Assembly: GCA_964387885.1 (NCBI GenBank)
Contig: CAYLYZ010000094.1
Coordinates: 1-23,431 of the forward strand
Source of the DNA: JABGPL01 sp964387885
Lineage (GTDB): Bacteria > Electryoneota > AABM5-125-24 > Hatepunaeales > Hatepunaeaceae
Length of the DNA stretch: 23,431 nt
Direction: 5' to 3'
The notes under the pieces are model-generated. The model was not told the origin of the DNA. It saw only the letters and a program-made list of their open reading frames with translations, and ran no database searches. Each line of letters starts with the position of its first letter. Position 1 is the stretch's first letter. The translations under genes were made by a program, and so were the position numbers. Below are positions 23,387 through 23,431 of this stretch, one piece after another.

Positions 23387-23421
23387 ACTGCCTGATTTCA
23401 AGCGTAGCGTAATCTGGCAGT
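23387..23421 (+). terminator. Weak hairpin at the window end, possible terminator
   Basis: ACTGCCTGATT (23387-23397) pairs with AATCTGGCAGT (23411-23421) with one mismatch and a 13-base loop. The downstream GTTGTTACTA is only modestly T-rich and the window ends there. It lies 51 bases past the hpnD stop. It could equally be part of an intergenic repeat. Confidence 0.35.
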
Positions 23422-23431
23422 GTTGTTACTA

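Noticed and set aside
1..23431. tRNA, rRNA, CRISPR array, insertion sequence or integrase
   Set aside because: I looked in all gaps and saw no cloverleaf, no regularly spaced repeats and no transposase or integrase motifs.

Overview
The window looks like a chromosomal segment of a Gram-negative bacterium of the FCB group outside the classical Bacteroidetes (Zixibacteria, KSB1, Marinimicrobia or Latescibacteria-like). The reasons are two secreted proteins with Por/type IX secretion C-terminal sorting domains (one with the NYPNPFN form), several lipobox lipoproteins, a bacillithiol pathway and an HpnC/HpnD squalene pair. I cannot name the species. Shine-Dalgarno sites are visible at several genes (AAGGAGG at 21301, AGGAGT before 3209, GGAG before 14148, 16168 and 19874). 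TTG and GTG starts are unusually common.

Layout. 1-2130: a partial DUF2461 gene (-), then WbqC-like and GT2 glycosyltransferase genes (+), closed by a strong terminator. 2142-2390: a frameshifted, 5'-truncated gene remnant (-). 2391-6845: two T9SS-exported proteins (-), a small carbohydrate-binding-type protein and a 1138-residue cadherin-like repeat protein, separated by a terminator. The large gene carries an in-frame palindromic repeat. 6846-7653: about 800 bases without a convincing gene, holding a good minus-strand promoter and a second palindromic unit. 7654-15103: ten closely packed minus-strand genes in order of transcription: nadC, a short PspC gene, a double-PspC gene, a six-helix membrane protein, gpmI, a lipoprotein, two alpha/beta-hydrolase lipoproteins (the second with TPR-like repeats), a DUF6141-like membrane protein and a zinc-ribbon protein. 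15405-19636: a methyltransferase-bshC-bshB1-bshA operon (+). 19874-21235: phosphomannomutase/phosphoglucomutase (+). 21313-23335: a small putative zinc protein followed by hpnC and hpnD (+), preceded by a sigma-54-like promoter.

How the genes work together. BshA, BshB1 and BshC are the complete bacillithiol pathway. The co-transcribed methyltransferase is a good candidate for making N-methyl-bacillithiol. HpnC and HpnD carry out the first steps from farnesyl diphosphate towards squalene (hopanoid or related triterpenoid synthesis); the partner HpnE is not in the window. WbqC/GT2 and the phosphohexomutase point to surface glycan synthesis. The PspC-type membrane proteins and lipoproteins point to envelope maintenance. 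The most notable items are the bsh-methyltransferase operon with an altered BshC signature, the sigma-54-like promoter before the zinc protein and squalene genes, the coding palindromic repeat and the decayed TIR/deoxyribosyltransferase-like gene.
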